A DNA stretch of 59,890 nt from Deltaproteobacteria bacterium (GTDB taxonomy: Bacteria; Myxococcota_A; Polyangia; Polyangiales; Ga0077539), in NCBI GenBank assembly GCA_016704445.1, contig JADJAE010000070.1, forward strand, positions 1-59,890. Reading direction: 5' to 3'. A model generated the notes under the pieces. The model saw nothing but the letters and a program-made list of their open reading frames with translations. It had not been told where the DNA came from and did not search any database. The position numbers and the translations under genes were made by a program. Below are positions 9,194 through 17,867 of the stretch, in pieces. Position 1 is the first letter of the stretch, and every line of letters begins with the position of its first letter.

Positions 9194-9218
9194 ACACGAT
9201 CATATACGATCGTGTCAA
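9194..9218 (-). promoter_or_regulatory. 22-bp palindromic operator overlapping a TTGACA hexamer
   Basis: ACACGATC-ATATAC-GATCGTGT (9194-9215) is a perfect 8-6-8 inverted repeat. Read on the minus strand, the bases 9218-9213 spell TTGACA, a consensus -35 element directed at the GTPase operon; the expected -10 position (TGTAGG/GTAGGG) is poor. A palindrome over a -35 is typical of repression by a dimeric HTH regulator, and the candidate is the S24-type repressor encoded at 11283. Confidence 0.55.
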
Positions 9219-9322
9219 CCGCAGCCGCGGCGCGCGGGGTGCCTAACAGATCCTGGCGTTCGGGAGTCTGGTAGGGGCTGACGACGGCGCGCGCTCGAAT
9301 TCTGGATGCGCCAGAGCTCTCG

Positions 9323-10783
9323 ATGCGGTTCACCCGCCGGGTGAAGCAACGGCACCCAGGATCACAGCGCGAAGCGGCGCCCGTCCGCTCGGCGGGACAT
9401 CGCCGCTCGAAGACGCCCAAGGCCCACGAGCCCGGTCCGGTGCCCGAGCACCCAACCCTCCCGCCGGAGCCACCGCGATTCCTGCAGATGGAGCGTCAGG
9501 TCGTGGCGGACTTCCGTCCCCAGATGCTCGGCGAGCTGAGCCGGCGAGTCGAGGTGGAGACGGAGCAGCTCCGGCGACAGCCTCCGATCTGCCCGAAGGC
9601 GGGCTGCGGGAGGACGATGCATCGACGGGGTTCGACCTCCACGACCCAGCTCACGCTCTGCGGTCTGCTGACGATTCGCGCCGACACGTTTCGTTGTGAA
9701 CCCTGCAAGACACGGGTTCGCCCGCTCTTCGATCGACTCGGCATCGAGTCCGGGCGCATCAGCGGAGGCCTCGCCCGACTGATGGCGTTGCTCGGTGTCG
9801 TCGTGCCCTACGAGCTCGCGGCGCAGTTGGTGTGGATCCTCCTCGGGTTCGAGGTGAATGCGATGGCGGTGTGGCGCGAGGTGCAGCGCCTCGGCGCGGC
9901 CTACGAGGCCCACGACCAGGCGCGGTGTCGCTACCACAATGACGCTCGAACACCCTGCCCCGAGCCCGAGTCGGCCCCCGACGTGGTCCTGCTCGAACCC
10001 GATGGCGCCGCGCTCGGAATGCAGCGCAAGAAGCGCAAGAAGCGCACGGGCTCGGCGGCCGAAACCGCGCGCACGACCACCCCGCAGCCGAGCGAGTTCC
10101 GGGAGGTCAAGACGGGTGTGTTGATGTTGCCCGCGGAGCGAACCGAGACCTCCCCGGGCCGACGCTCCGTGTTGCGACGCGTGGTGGTGACCTGCCTGGG
10201 CGACGCCGACACGCTGTTCGCGCGGCTGTGGTCCGCGATGTGCGAACTGGGCTGGAAGAGCGAGGGGACGATCGTCGTGATCGTCGGCGATGGTGCCGAG
10301 TGGATCTGGAACCGCGCGAGCATGTTCCCTCGCCGCTGCGAGATCCTCGACTTCTGGCACGCGGTCGAACGCGCGTGGGAGTTCGCACGCCTCCACTTCG
10401 GCGCGGACTCCAAGGCGACTGCCGACTGGGCTCACGCGTTGGCCGTTGATCTCCGTGCGGGCAAGGTGGTCGACGTCATCACGCAGCTCCGAGGCCTCCA
10501 GTGCGGCCAAAAGGAGACACGCGAACTGCTCGAGAAGCTCATCTCCTACTACACCGCCAACGCAAGCCGGATGCAGTACGACCAGTACCTTCGCCTGGGC
10601 TACGGCATCGGCAGTGGGGCGGTGGAGAGCGCGCACAAACAGGTCCTGCAAGCGCGGCTTCGGCAAGCGGGGATGCGTTGGAGCGTGCGGGGGGCGACGC
10701 ACCTGCTCGCGCTGCGCGTCTTGCTCCTCAATGGCCGTTGGGAGGACCTGGATCGACTGGGTCGTCCGTCCCTCGCGACGTAA
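9323..10783 (+). CDS. ISKra4-family transposase
   Basis: 486 aa, intact. The N-terminal third holds a zinc-finger-like region with cysteines (CPKAGCGRTMHRRG and FRCEPCKTRVRPLFDRLG). The catalytic region has VVLLEPDGAALGMQ, where the family usually shows V-D-G-x-x-L/V; then VVIVGDGAEWIWNRA and a C-terminal GIGSGAVESAHKQVLQARLR. These three blocks are the usual ISKra4 transposase signature. The gene occupies most of the 2-kb IS, starting 88 bases from its left end. It catalyses cut-and-paste or copy transposition of the element. Confidence 0.9.
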   Translation: MRFTRRVKQRHPGSQREAAPVRSAGHRRSKTPKAHEPGPVPEHPTLPPEPPRFLQMERQVVADFRPQMLGELSRRVEVETEQLRRQPPICPKAGCGRTMHRRGSTSTTQLTLCGLLTIRADTFRCEPCKTRVRPLFDRLGIESGRISGGLARLMALLGVVVPYELAAQLVWILLGFEVNAMAVWREVQRLGAAYEAHDQARCRYHNDARTPCPEPESAPDVVLLEPDGAALGMQRKKRKKRTGSAAETARTTTPQPSEFREVKTGVLMLPAERTETSPGRRSVLRRVVVTCLGDADTLFARLWSAMCELGWKSEGTIVVIVGDGAEWIWNRASMFPRRCEILDFWHAVERAWEFARLHFGADSKATADWAHALAVDLRAGKVVDVITQLRGLQCGQKETRELLEKLISYYTANASRMQYDQYLRLGYGIGSGAVESAHKQVLQARLRQAGMRWSVRGATHLLALRVLLLNGRWEDLDRLGRPSLAT

Positions 10784-10847
10784 CGGTGCCCGAGCGCACG
10801 ACGCTCTGCGATGGTCTCCGAGACGCAGGTTGCGGCACACTCGCGAC

Positions 10848-11252
10848 GTGTCTCGCAAACTCCCCGCCGCCGTGCCCCCGACGCTTCGCTCACGTCTGGA
10901 GACTGCGCGCCTCGACACCCTGGCGTTGATGCGCGCGCTGGACCATCTGCACCTCGCGGGCGACCTGCTCGCGCACCCCATGCTGCGTGGCCTCTTCGAG
11001 CTCGATGCCGACTGCGCCGAGGCGCTGTCCGTGCTGCTTCGCCCACCTGGCTTCGCGATCGACTGGCGGGCGATGGTCCGAGATACCGAGGCCACGCTGC
11101 GACGCCTCCCCGCCGCGCGGGAGAAGGTCCGGCTGTTGATGGGACCCGACGACCTCGCGCAGCTCCTCACCCACGAGCCCGCCCTGCGCGAGTCGCTCGA
11201 TGCCGCCGAGGCGTACAACGGCATCCAAGGCCCGACCGCCAGGATTCGTTAG
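10848..11252 (+). CDS. IS accessory protein, hypothetical
   Basis: 134 aa from GTG (VSRKLPAAVPPTLRSRLETA) to a TAG only eight bases from the right end of the IS. Mostly helical and leucine-rich; it ends EAYNGIQGPTARIR. It has no motif I recognise. Being wholly inside the element and on the same strand as the transposase, it is likely a passenger or accessory gene. The stop falls inside the terminal inverted repeat. Confidence 0.55.
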   Translation: MSRKLPAAVPPTLRSRLETARLDTLALMRALDHLHLAGDLLAHPMLRGLFELDADCAEALSVLLRPPGFAIDWRAMVRDTEATLRRLPAAREKVRLLMGPDDLAQLLTHEPALRESLDAAEAYNGIQGPTARIR

Positions 11253-11260
11253 GCACCCCC

Positions 11261-11268
11261 GCGGCGCG
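11261..11268. repeat. right-hand 8-bp target-site duplication of the IS
   Basis: GCGGCGCG, identical to 9227-9234 on the other side of the element. Removing the IS and one copy places the palindrome at 9194-9215 about 50 bases upstream of the repressor start codon. Confidence 0.85.
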
Positions 11269-11282
11269 TCAGCACGGCGCGT

Positions 11283-11975
11283 ATGACCCGCAGGTCCGCG
11301 CATGAGCCGTTGGCGCCGCAGGTCGCGCGGCGCATCGCGGCAGCGCGGACCGCTCGGCGATTGAGCCAGGAGGTGTTGGCCGAGCGCCTCGGCATGGCGA
11401 CACGCAACCTGCAGCGCATCGAAGGAGGCAGCCAGAACCTCACGCTCGGCACCATCGAGCGGATCGCGGCCGCCCTCGCGACCTCACCGAACTCTCTACT
11501 CCCCGCACCTTCTCCGGGATTGGTCCCAACGGGCCCCAGCGGTGTTCCGCCGCACGTTGTTCCGGTCATCGCCCTGGACGCCGCGGCTGGACTTGTCCGC
11601 GATGCCCGCACGGTCACCGTCGACAACTGGTGGCTCCTGACCGACGACACCGGCCCCGGAACACACTTCGTCGCCCAGGTCTTCGGCGACTCGATGGAGC
11701 CGCTCATCCCCTCCGGCGCGTATGTCCTCTTCCGCGTGTCCGCCGGGCCGACGCGCGAAGGGGCGGTGATGCTCTGGCAGCTTCGCGAGCCCAGCGCGCC
11801 CGACGACGGCGGAAGCTTCCTCGTCAAGCGCCTCGCCGCTCACGACGAACGAGACGACGGCACAACCTGGGTGACCCTCGCGTCCCTCAACCCCACGTAC
11901 CCGCCAGAGACGATCGTCGTCGACGCCACCGATCGACTTCGCGCGGTCGCCCGATTCGTCCGCGTCGTCGGGTGA
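11283..11975 (+). CDS. XRE-HTH / S24 peptidase (LexA/CI-type) transcriptional repressor
   Basis: 230 aa, intact. Residues about 13-70 are an XRE helix-turn-helix (AARTARRLSQEVLAERLGMA then NLQRIEGGSQNLTLGTIERI). A Pro-rich linker follows. The C-terminal S24 domain has QVFGDSMEPLIPSGAYVLFR, with the nucleophile Ser in GDSM, and a catalytic Lys in SFLVKRLAAH. Proteins of this design are dimeric repressors that cleave themselves when RecA-ssDNA or another damage signal is present. The IS ends 22 bases before its start codon, so its native promoter and operator are now about 2 kb away. Its natural target is probably the palindrome at 9194-9215 controlling the divergent GTPase operon. Confidence 0.85.
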   Translation: MTRRSAHEPLAPQVARRIAAARTARRLSQEVLAERLGMATRNLQRIEGGSQNLTLGTIERIAAALATSPNSLLPAPSPGLVPTGPSGVPPHVVPVIALDAAAGLVRDARTVTVDNWWLLTDDTGPGTHFVAQVFGDSMEPLIPSGAYVLFRVSAGPTREGAVMLWQLREPSAPDDGGSFLVKRLAAHDERDDGTTWVTLASLNPTYPPETIVVDATDRLRAVARFVRVVG

Positions 11976-12079
11976 TCGCCTCCTGTCCTCCGACGGTCGC
12001 TCAACGCTCGTCGACCATGCCGAATATCCCCAACGCGGGCCGCGGGCCGACGATCTCTACTCCCCGACTGTTGCGGGTG

Positions 12080-12149
12080 CGACGCGGCGTGGCCCGCCCT
12101 GAAGCGGGCGCTGCGGGGGTTGAAGCTGCCGGTGGGGTGAGCCCGGCCA
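12080..12149. repeat. 70-bp perfect direct repeat, right copy (candidate attachment site)
   Basis: Identical to 2584-2653. Here it is only a fragment: the last 20 codons of the unknown gene without its body, preceded by unrelated sequence (11976-12079) in which I see no gene. No tyrosine or serine recombinase gene lies between the two copies. Confidence 0.8.
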
Positions 12150-12185
12150 CGCCGGCCGGCCGCAGGCGGCCAACTAGCCGCCCGC

Positions 12186-13379
12186 TCAGGCGCGGCGCAG
12201 CACGCCCAGCGCGACGAGCTCTCCCAGCAGCATCGCGGCGTCGTCCCAGGGGAGATCCGGGGCCCACGCGGCGGCGTCCTTCGCGGCGAAGCGGGCGCTC
12301 GCGCGGAGCCCTTCGAGGAAGCCCTCCGCCTCGGCCGACAGGGTGGCGAGCACCGCGTCGCCGTCCATCACCTGCACCAGCTCGTCGCCGTCGGGGCTCT
12401 TCGCGCGCCGCCACGTCACGGGCATCGCGTGGGCGAGCACATCGTCTCGCCCCACGGGCATGGCCTCGTCGCTCTCCGCCTCGGACTGCGCGCTCCAGGC
12501 GTCGGCGAGGGCGGCGGGGGTGAGGCGCTCGACGGCCTTGCGGAGCGCGTCGAGGCGCGCGGCGAACCAGGCCTCGGTGCGGGCCCGTCCGGTCGGGTCG
12601 GTGGGGTGCGGACCGGGGCGCTCGGGGAGCGAACGGCCGCGGACCTCGGAGAGAAGGTCGTCGAGGAGGAGGTCCCGCGAGAGGTCGAGCACGTTCACCG
12701 GGCGGAGGGTGAGGCAGACGTGGAGCGACTCGCTGGTGGCCTTCACGTGGTGCCAGGCGCCGGCGGGGAGGTAGAGGACGTCGCCGGGGGAGAGTTCCTG
12801 CACGAGGAGGGCGGACTCGTCGTAGCCGTGGATGCGGGCGTCCCTCGCGGCGGCGTCGGGGATCACGTTGCTCACCGGGCGCGCCACCGCCGGGGTGGGC
12901 GCGTAGTGCCAGCGCTTGGTGCCCGCGAGCTGGAGCACGAACATCGAGGTGGTGTCGAAGTGCAGCCCGTAACCTGATCCTACGGGCGAGAGGAAGGCCG
13001 CCACGTCGAGCTCGACGGGCACCGCGAGCGAGCGGCGCACGTCGTCGACGAAGGCCGCGATGCCGGGGTCGGTCTCGTGCACCCACTCGGCCTGGACGGT
13101 CATGTTCGCGGCGAGCAGCGACTCCACCTGCGAGGCCGTGATGGAAAGCTCCGCGTGCTCGCCCCGCTGGTCGCGGAAGCCCGCCTTCAGCCGCCGAGGG
13201 TCGCCCGAGTGCGCTCCCTTCGGGCGGCGGGCCACGTCGAGGAGGCGCTCCCGGTCGAAGAGGCCGTCGAAGCGCTCGCGCGGCCCCGGGGCGTAGAGCG
13301 ATCGGCGCTCCCAGTGGCGCTTGACGAAGTCGGTGAAGGAGAGCGGGGCGAAGAGGGTGGTGATGTCGAGGGTGGTCAT
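12186..13379 (-). CDS. JmjC/cupin-domain 2-oxoglutarate oxygenase (ROXA-like)
   Basis: 397 aa, intact, ATG start. N-terminal region LFAPLSFTDFVKRHWERRSL is the usual opening of bacterial ribosomal-oxygenase-like JmjC proteins. The iron site is visible: His and Asp in GYGLHFDTTSMFVLQLAG and the distal His in YLPAGAWHHVKATSESLHVC. KRWHYAP follows the first motif as in this family. The C-terminal third (RDDVLAHAMPVTWRRA and following) is a winged-helix-like dimerisation/tail region. Members hydroxylate ribosomal proteins or other proteins; the substrate here is unknown. Its stop lies 37 bases from the right direct repeat of the GTPase island. Confidence 0.8.
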   Translation of the reverse strand: MTTLDITTLFAPLSFTDFVKRHWERRSLYAPGPRERFDGLFDRERLLDVARRPKGAHSGDPRRLKAGFRDQRGEHAELSITASQVESLLAANMTVQAEWVHETDPGIAAFVDDVRRSLAVPVELDVAAFLSPVGSGYGLHFDTTSMFVLQLAGTKRWHYAPTPAVARPVSNVIPDAAARDARIHGYDESALLVQELSPGDVLYLPAGAWHHVKATSESLHVCLTLRPVNVLDLSRDLLLDDLLSEVRGRSLPERPGPHPTDPTGRARTEAWFAARLDALRKAVERLTPAALADAWSAQSEAESDEAMPVGRDDVLAHAMPVTWRRAKSPDGDELVQVMDGDAVLATLSAEAEGFLEGLRASARFAAKDAAAWAPDLPWDDAAMLLGELVALGVLRRA

Positions 13380-13431
13380 CGGTAGAGGGGGGGCCGCGGC
13401 GACGGCCGCGGGGGCGCCGACTCTACACGGG

Positions 13432-14580
13432 TCACTCCCCCACGCTGCGAGAGCGCAGGCTGAACAGCTCGTTGCACGGGGCGAGGCTGCGGGAGACGCC
13501 GTCGCGCACCTCCGTCTGCACCATCGGGCGGGCGGCCTGCGTGGCGCGGCCGGCCCACTGGTAGGCGCTGTCCGTGAAGCCGAACCAGATGCACATCTCC
13601 TGGTCGCCGATGCCGTAGCGCACGGTGGTCGAGCGGGTGTTGTCGAACGCGCACGTCAGCCGCAGCGCGCGGGCGCCGCTCACGTCCACCGGCGGGTCCA
13701 TGGTGCGCGCCCAGGTCTCGCCCTGGCGCACGTCGGTCTCGTAGAGCGAGCGGCCGTCCATCGCGCCGCCGAGCACGGTCACCCGCATCAGGCTCCCCAG
13801 CTCGTGGTAGTGCGCGAGGCCGTAGTAGAAGCGCATGTCGAGGGGTGACCCGGTGAGCGAGCGAGCCCTCTCGTCGAGCGCGCACTCCACCGTGAATTCC
13901 GAGCGCCCCCCGGGGAGGAATCTCCAGCGGACCGTACTCCAGGTAGAAGGGCGCGAGCCAGGTGCGCACCGCCGAGCGGGCGAGGTGCGCACGCTGAAGT
14001 CGATGCCGATCTGCCGCGGCGTCGCGCTCGCGTTGAGCATGTGCAGCGCGCCGATGATGCGGGAGTGCGGAGGGATCACCACCGCCGTGCCCGGCGGAAA
14101 CTGCTGCGTCTCGCGCTGCACCTGGGTGCTCTGCGCGAAGAACACCCCGCCCAGGAAGGACGCGACCCCCTGGTCGAAGTTGCGCGACCGGCACGCCCAC
14201 GTCCCGTCAGGCCCCTCGTAGCGGTCGTCCGGAACGAAGAACCAGTTGGAGTGGTGCATCCCCGCCGTCGCGGTCATCTCCACCGTGCTCAGGTAGAGGG
14301 GCTCCTCGTTGTGGAGCGTCCACGACTCGCAGTCCGCCGCGCGCTCTCCCCCCGCGGGCACCATCCACGGACCCATCCGGTGCGTCAGCGTCTGCGGCCG
14401 GGTGTCCGGCCCTCCGTCCCCCGCGGGCTCACCGGAGTCCGCGGTCAACGCTCCCGCGTCCGCCACCGCGGCGCTGTCGGTCAACGCTCCCGAGTCCGTT
14501 GGCGCGCTCGACGAGGGCGCTCCCTCCGAGCAGCCCCAGAGCGAGATCAGGCACAGCACACCGCGAGCACGGGACGACAT
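13432..14580 (-). CDS. copper type II monooxygenase-like (PHM-fold) lipoprotein
   Basis: 382 aa. The signal peptide ends in a lipobox-like LISLWGCSEG, followed by a Ser/Asp/Ala linker to about residue 60. The body resembles the two-domain copper ascorbate-dependent monooxygenase fold. All six expected copper ligands can be pointed to: HH in GMHHSNWFFVP, one His in IIGALHMLNAS, H-x-H in YYGLAHYHELGS, and Met in GDQEMCIWFGF. A short stretch around 13920-13975 reads sensibly only in another frame (TWLAPFYLEYGPLEI), so two compensating indels are likely. It is probably a surface-anchored oxidase or copper-binding protein; substrate unknown. Confidence 0.7.
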   Translation of the reverse strand: MSSRARGVLCLISLWGCSEGAPSSSAPTDSGALTDSAAVADAGALTADSGEPAGDGGPDTRPQTLTHRMGPWMVPAGGERAADCESWTLHNEEPLYLSTVEMTATAGMHHSNWFFVPDDRYEGPDGTWACRSRNFDQGVASFLGGVFFAQSTQVQRETQQFPPGTAVVIPPHSRIIGALHMLNASATPRQIGIDFSVRTSPARRCAPGSRPSTWSTVRWRFLPGGRSEFTVECALDERARSLTGSPLDMRFYYGLAHYHELGSLMRVTVLGGAMDGRSLYETDVRQGETWARTMDPPVDVSGARALRLTCAFDNTRSTTVRYGIGDQEMCIWFGFTDSAYQWAGRATQAARPMVQTEVRDGVSRSLAPCNELFSLRSRSVGE

Positions 14581-14658
14581 CGGGAGACCTCCGTAGCCGC
14601 CGATGGGATGGCAGCTCGCGGCGCGGCGTCAACCCGCGAAGGGGTCATCCGCGCAGCA

Positions 14659-14704
14659 GGAGGGAGGAGGAGGGAGGAGGGAGGAGGGAGGAGGGAGGAG
14701 GGAG
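14659..14704. repeat. GGAGGAG/GGGAGGA microsatellite
   Basis: About 46 bases of near-perfect 7-bp repeat between the copper protein gene and the Kelch gene. Purine-only on the plus strand; prone to slippage. Confidence 0.85.
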
Positions 14705-14714
14705 CGAGCGGCGC

Positions 14715-17700
14715 TCAGCGCCAGGCGTCGGAGGCCGGGGTGTAGGCCTCCACGCGGGTCAGGTACATGCTGGAGGTGTTCGAGCCGGCGATGGCGAGGA
14801 TGCGTCCGTCGCCGAGCGCCGCGAGCTGCGTGTAGCCGTGAGAGACGTTGAGCGACCCGATGGGGGCGTAGATCCCGGTGGCGGGCACGAGCGCCACCGC
14901 GGTGGCCTGGTAGTTGGAGCCGGTGTAGCCGCCCGCGAGGTAGATGCGCCCGTCGGTGCCGAGGCGCGCCGCCCGCGTAGGCGCGCGAGGGGACATCACC
15001 GGACCAGCCGACCAGGTGTTGGCCACCGGGTCGTAGATCTCCACGGTGCTGGTCGCCGTGGTGCTGCTGGTGCTGGTCGATCCGCCGAAGAGGTAGATCC
15101 GCCCGTTCGGCGCGGTGACCGCGACGGCCCCCATGCGCGCCGTCGTGGGCGCGCGCACCGACGTCCAGGTGTTGGTCGCCGGGTTGTACGCCTCGGCCGT
15201 GGTCGCCATCCCCACGCTGTTGCGTCCGCCGAACAGGTAGACCCTTCCGTCGGCGCCCCGCCGCCGCCGCGTAGTAGCGCGCGGAGAGCACCGGCGCGAC
15301 CGCCGCCCAGGTGTTGGTCGCCGGGTTGTACGCGTTGACCGCGGAGGTGTAGCTCCCGACACGACCCGCTGATCGACAGGATGCGCCCGTCCGCCAGCGG
15401 CGCGGCCGCCACCGCCCACGGGCCGTTGGGCATCGTGGCGCGGTTGGTCCAGACGTTGGTGGCCGGGTCGTACTCCTCCAGGCTGTTGAGGTACGCGCCG
15501 TTGTAGCCGCCGAAGACGTACACGCGCCCGTTGGTGCCCGTGGCCGCGCCGAAGCCGTAGCGGCCCCGGATGAGCGAGCCCGGCGCCGCCAGGGTGCACG
15601 CCCGCGCCACGCAGCTCTGCCCCGACGGGCACGCGTTGCCGCAGGCGCCGCAGTTGCGCGCGTCCGCCGCGAGGTTGGCCTCGCAGCCGTTGGCGGCGTT
15701 GGCGTCGCAGTCGCTGTAGCCCGTCACGCAGGCCGAGCCGCAGACGCCCGCGGTGCAGGTCACCATGGTGCCGGCGGTTCCGGCGCCGGGGCAGATGGTG
15801 CCGCAGGTGCCGCAGTTGGAGAGGTTGGTCTGGAGGTTGGTCTCGCAGCCGTTGGAGGTGCTGCCGTCGCAGTTGCCGAAGCCAGCGCTGCACGCCACCA
15901 GGGAGCAGGCGCTCGCCACGCAGGCGCCGGTGGCGTTGGCCGGGGCGCAGCGCACGCCGCAGCCGCCGCAGTTGTTGTTGTCCGTGGAGGTGACCGCCTC
16001 GCAGCCCGTGGCGTTGACCCCGTCGCAGTTGGAGAAGCCCGGGGTGCACGCGAAGGTGCACGTCCCGCTGGAGCAGGTCACCTGGGCGTTGGGCCCCGTC
16101 GGGCAGGCGTTGTCGCAGCGGCCGCAGTGCGCCGCGTCGGTGCCGAGCACCCGCTCGCAGCCGTTGGCCGGGTTGCCGTCGCAGTCGCCGTAGCCGCTCA
16201 GGCAGACGTAGCCGCAGCGGCCCACGGTGCACGAGGCCACGCTGTTGGGCCGGGCGGCGCAGGCCGCGCCGCAGGCGCCGCAGTTGCGCACGTCGCTGGC
16301 GGTGAACGACTCGCAGCCGTTGGTGGTGTTGCCGTCGCAGTCGCCGTAGTTGGGGCTGCACATCACCTGGCAGGCTCCGGCCACGCAGGAGCTGACCGAC
16401 CCGACGCCGGAGCGGCACGCCACGCCGCAGGTTCCGCAGGAGGAGGGGTTGGTGGTGAGGTCGGTCTCGCAGCCGTTGGAGGCCGCGCCGTCGCAGTTGC
16501 CCCATCCCGCCTGGCAGGTGAAGCCGCAGGAGCCGGCGGAGCAGGTGGTGGCCGTCGCGTGCGCGGGCAGGGTGCAGGGCGCGGGGGCGTAGCCGAGGCC
16601 GTCGCTGTTGCAGATGCGGCGCTCGGTGGGGGAGGAGCAGTCATAGACGCCGGGGGTGCAGACCCAGGACGAGCAGCGGTTGCGGTGCAGCTCGACCCGG
16701 AGGGGCAGGACGAGGCGCGGGTGCCGAGGCCGTCGGCGTTGCAGACGCTCACGGTCGAGGCCGACTGGCAGGTGGTGGCGCCGGGGTGCAGCTCCAAGAG
16801 CGGCAGGTGCCGACGGAGCAGGACTCCATGGCGGCGCACTCGGTGGGGGTGTACCCGAGGCCGTCGGGGTTGCAGACGCGGCGCTGGGTCATGGAGCCGC
16901 AGCTCGTGGAGCCCGGGGTGCAGATCTGGGCCTGGCAGCGCGCGTCGACGCACGAAGCGCCGAAGCCGCAGGGGGACTCGTTCCAGCCGCTGCCGTTGGC
17001 GTTGCAGACGCGGAGGCGCTGGAGGCTGAGGCACTCGCGGGTGCCGGGGACGCAGACCTGCGGCACGCAGGTGCGGTCGGTGGTGCAGAACTGGCCCATG
17101 GGGCAGTCGGGGTCGGCGACGCAGTCGACGCAGACGCCGCGGGAGGCGTCGCACACCTGGTCGAGGGGGCCGCACTCCCGGGACGAGCGGCACGCCATCG
17201 GGGCGGGGAGGCAGTTGTTGCTGACGCAGACGTTGGTGCCGGAGCAGTCGGGGTTGCTGACGCAGTCGACGCAGCGGCCCGCGGCGGCGTCGCAGACCTG
17301 GCCCGGGCACTGGCGCGACGAGGCGCAGGCGACGGCGGCGACGCAGCGGTTGGTCCTGGCAGACGGGGGTCGCGCCGGAGCACTGCGCGGCGGAGACGCA
17401 CTCGACGCAGACGCTGGTGACGCGGTCGCAGACGCCGCGGGCGCAGTCGCGGCTGGAGCGGCAGGCCGTGGGGGTGATGGGCACGTCGGCCGGGGGGACG
17501 TCGGCCGAGGGAACATCGGCCGAGGGGGAATCCCCGGGGACGACGGGGGTGTCATCGGGGTTGACCGGGGTGTCGCTGGGGACGACGGGCTGGTCGATGC
17601 CCGGCGGGACGTCGGAGGCCGGAACGTCCGAGCCCGGCGGGACGTCGGGGAAGGTGTTGTTGTTGACCGCGTTGGGGGTGCAGGCCACCGCCAGGGTCGA

Positions 17701-17730
17701 GCAAAGAAGGATGAGTAAGGGCGTCTTCAT
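14715..17730 (-). CDS. cysteine-rich repeat and Kelch-repeat secreted lipoprotein, frameshifted
   Basis: One protein of about 1000 aa. A signal peptide with lipobox (LLILLCSTLAVACTPNA) is followed by a Pro/Asp/Val linker (repeats of SADVP and PPGSDVP). Then comes a long region of cysteine pairs (CRSSRDCARGVCD, CVSNPDCSGTNVC). Next are at least six copies of the myxobacterial unit C-DG-N-x-x-NGCE (YGDCDGNTTNGCESF, SNCDGVNATGCEA), each followed by NCGxCG. The C-terminus is a Kelch propeller (GRVYVFGGYNGAYLNSLEEY, GRIYLFGGSTS). Frame changes lie near 17355, 16790, 16690, 15360 and 15265. Each join restores the repeat pattern, so indel errors are likely. Probably a cell-surface or secreted binding protein. 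Confidence 0.75.
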
Positions 17731-17867
17731 GGTTTTCAGGTTCCTCGGCGGGCGGAACCTATACGCGGACCCGGGGAGAGGTCCAAGCGGGGGGCCGACG
17801 GGGCGTCGGGGGGGTGCTTGACGGGCGTTGGTCAGGGGCGAGGCGCGTGGTGTAGAGGGGCGCCCTG

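Larger units (their letters stand above)
9235..11260 (+). mobile_element. intact ISKra4-like insertion sequence, 2026 bp
   Basis: The ends are imperfect 30-bp inverted repeats: 9235-9264 begins CGGGGTGCCTAAC and the complement of 11231-11260 begins GGGGGTGCCTAAC. Both continue with an ATCCTGGCG block. Flanking bases 9227-9234 and 11261-11268 are both GCGGCGCG, a perfect 8-bp target duplication. This fits the ISKra4 family, in which 8-9 bp duplications are usual. It carries a complete transposase and a second small gene. Both target duplications and an unbroken transposase indicate a recent insertion. Confidence 0.9.

Noticed and set aside
2654..12079. An integrase inside the direct-repeat-flanked island
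   Set aside because: I looked on both strands for tyrosine or serine recombinase motifs and found only the ISKra4-type transposase, which belongs to the nested IS.
12001..13086. 361-residue minus-strand ORF overlapping the JmjC gene in another frame
   Set aside because: It is almost entirely Arg/Ala/Pro, and the overlapping frame has the complete oxygenase motifs.
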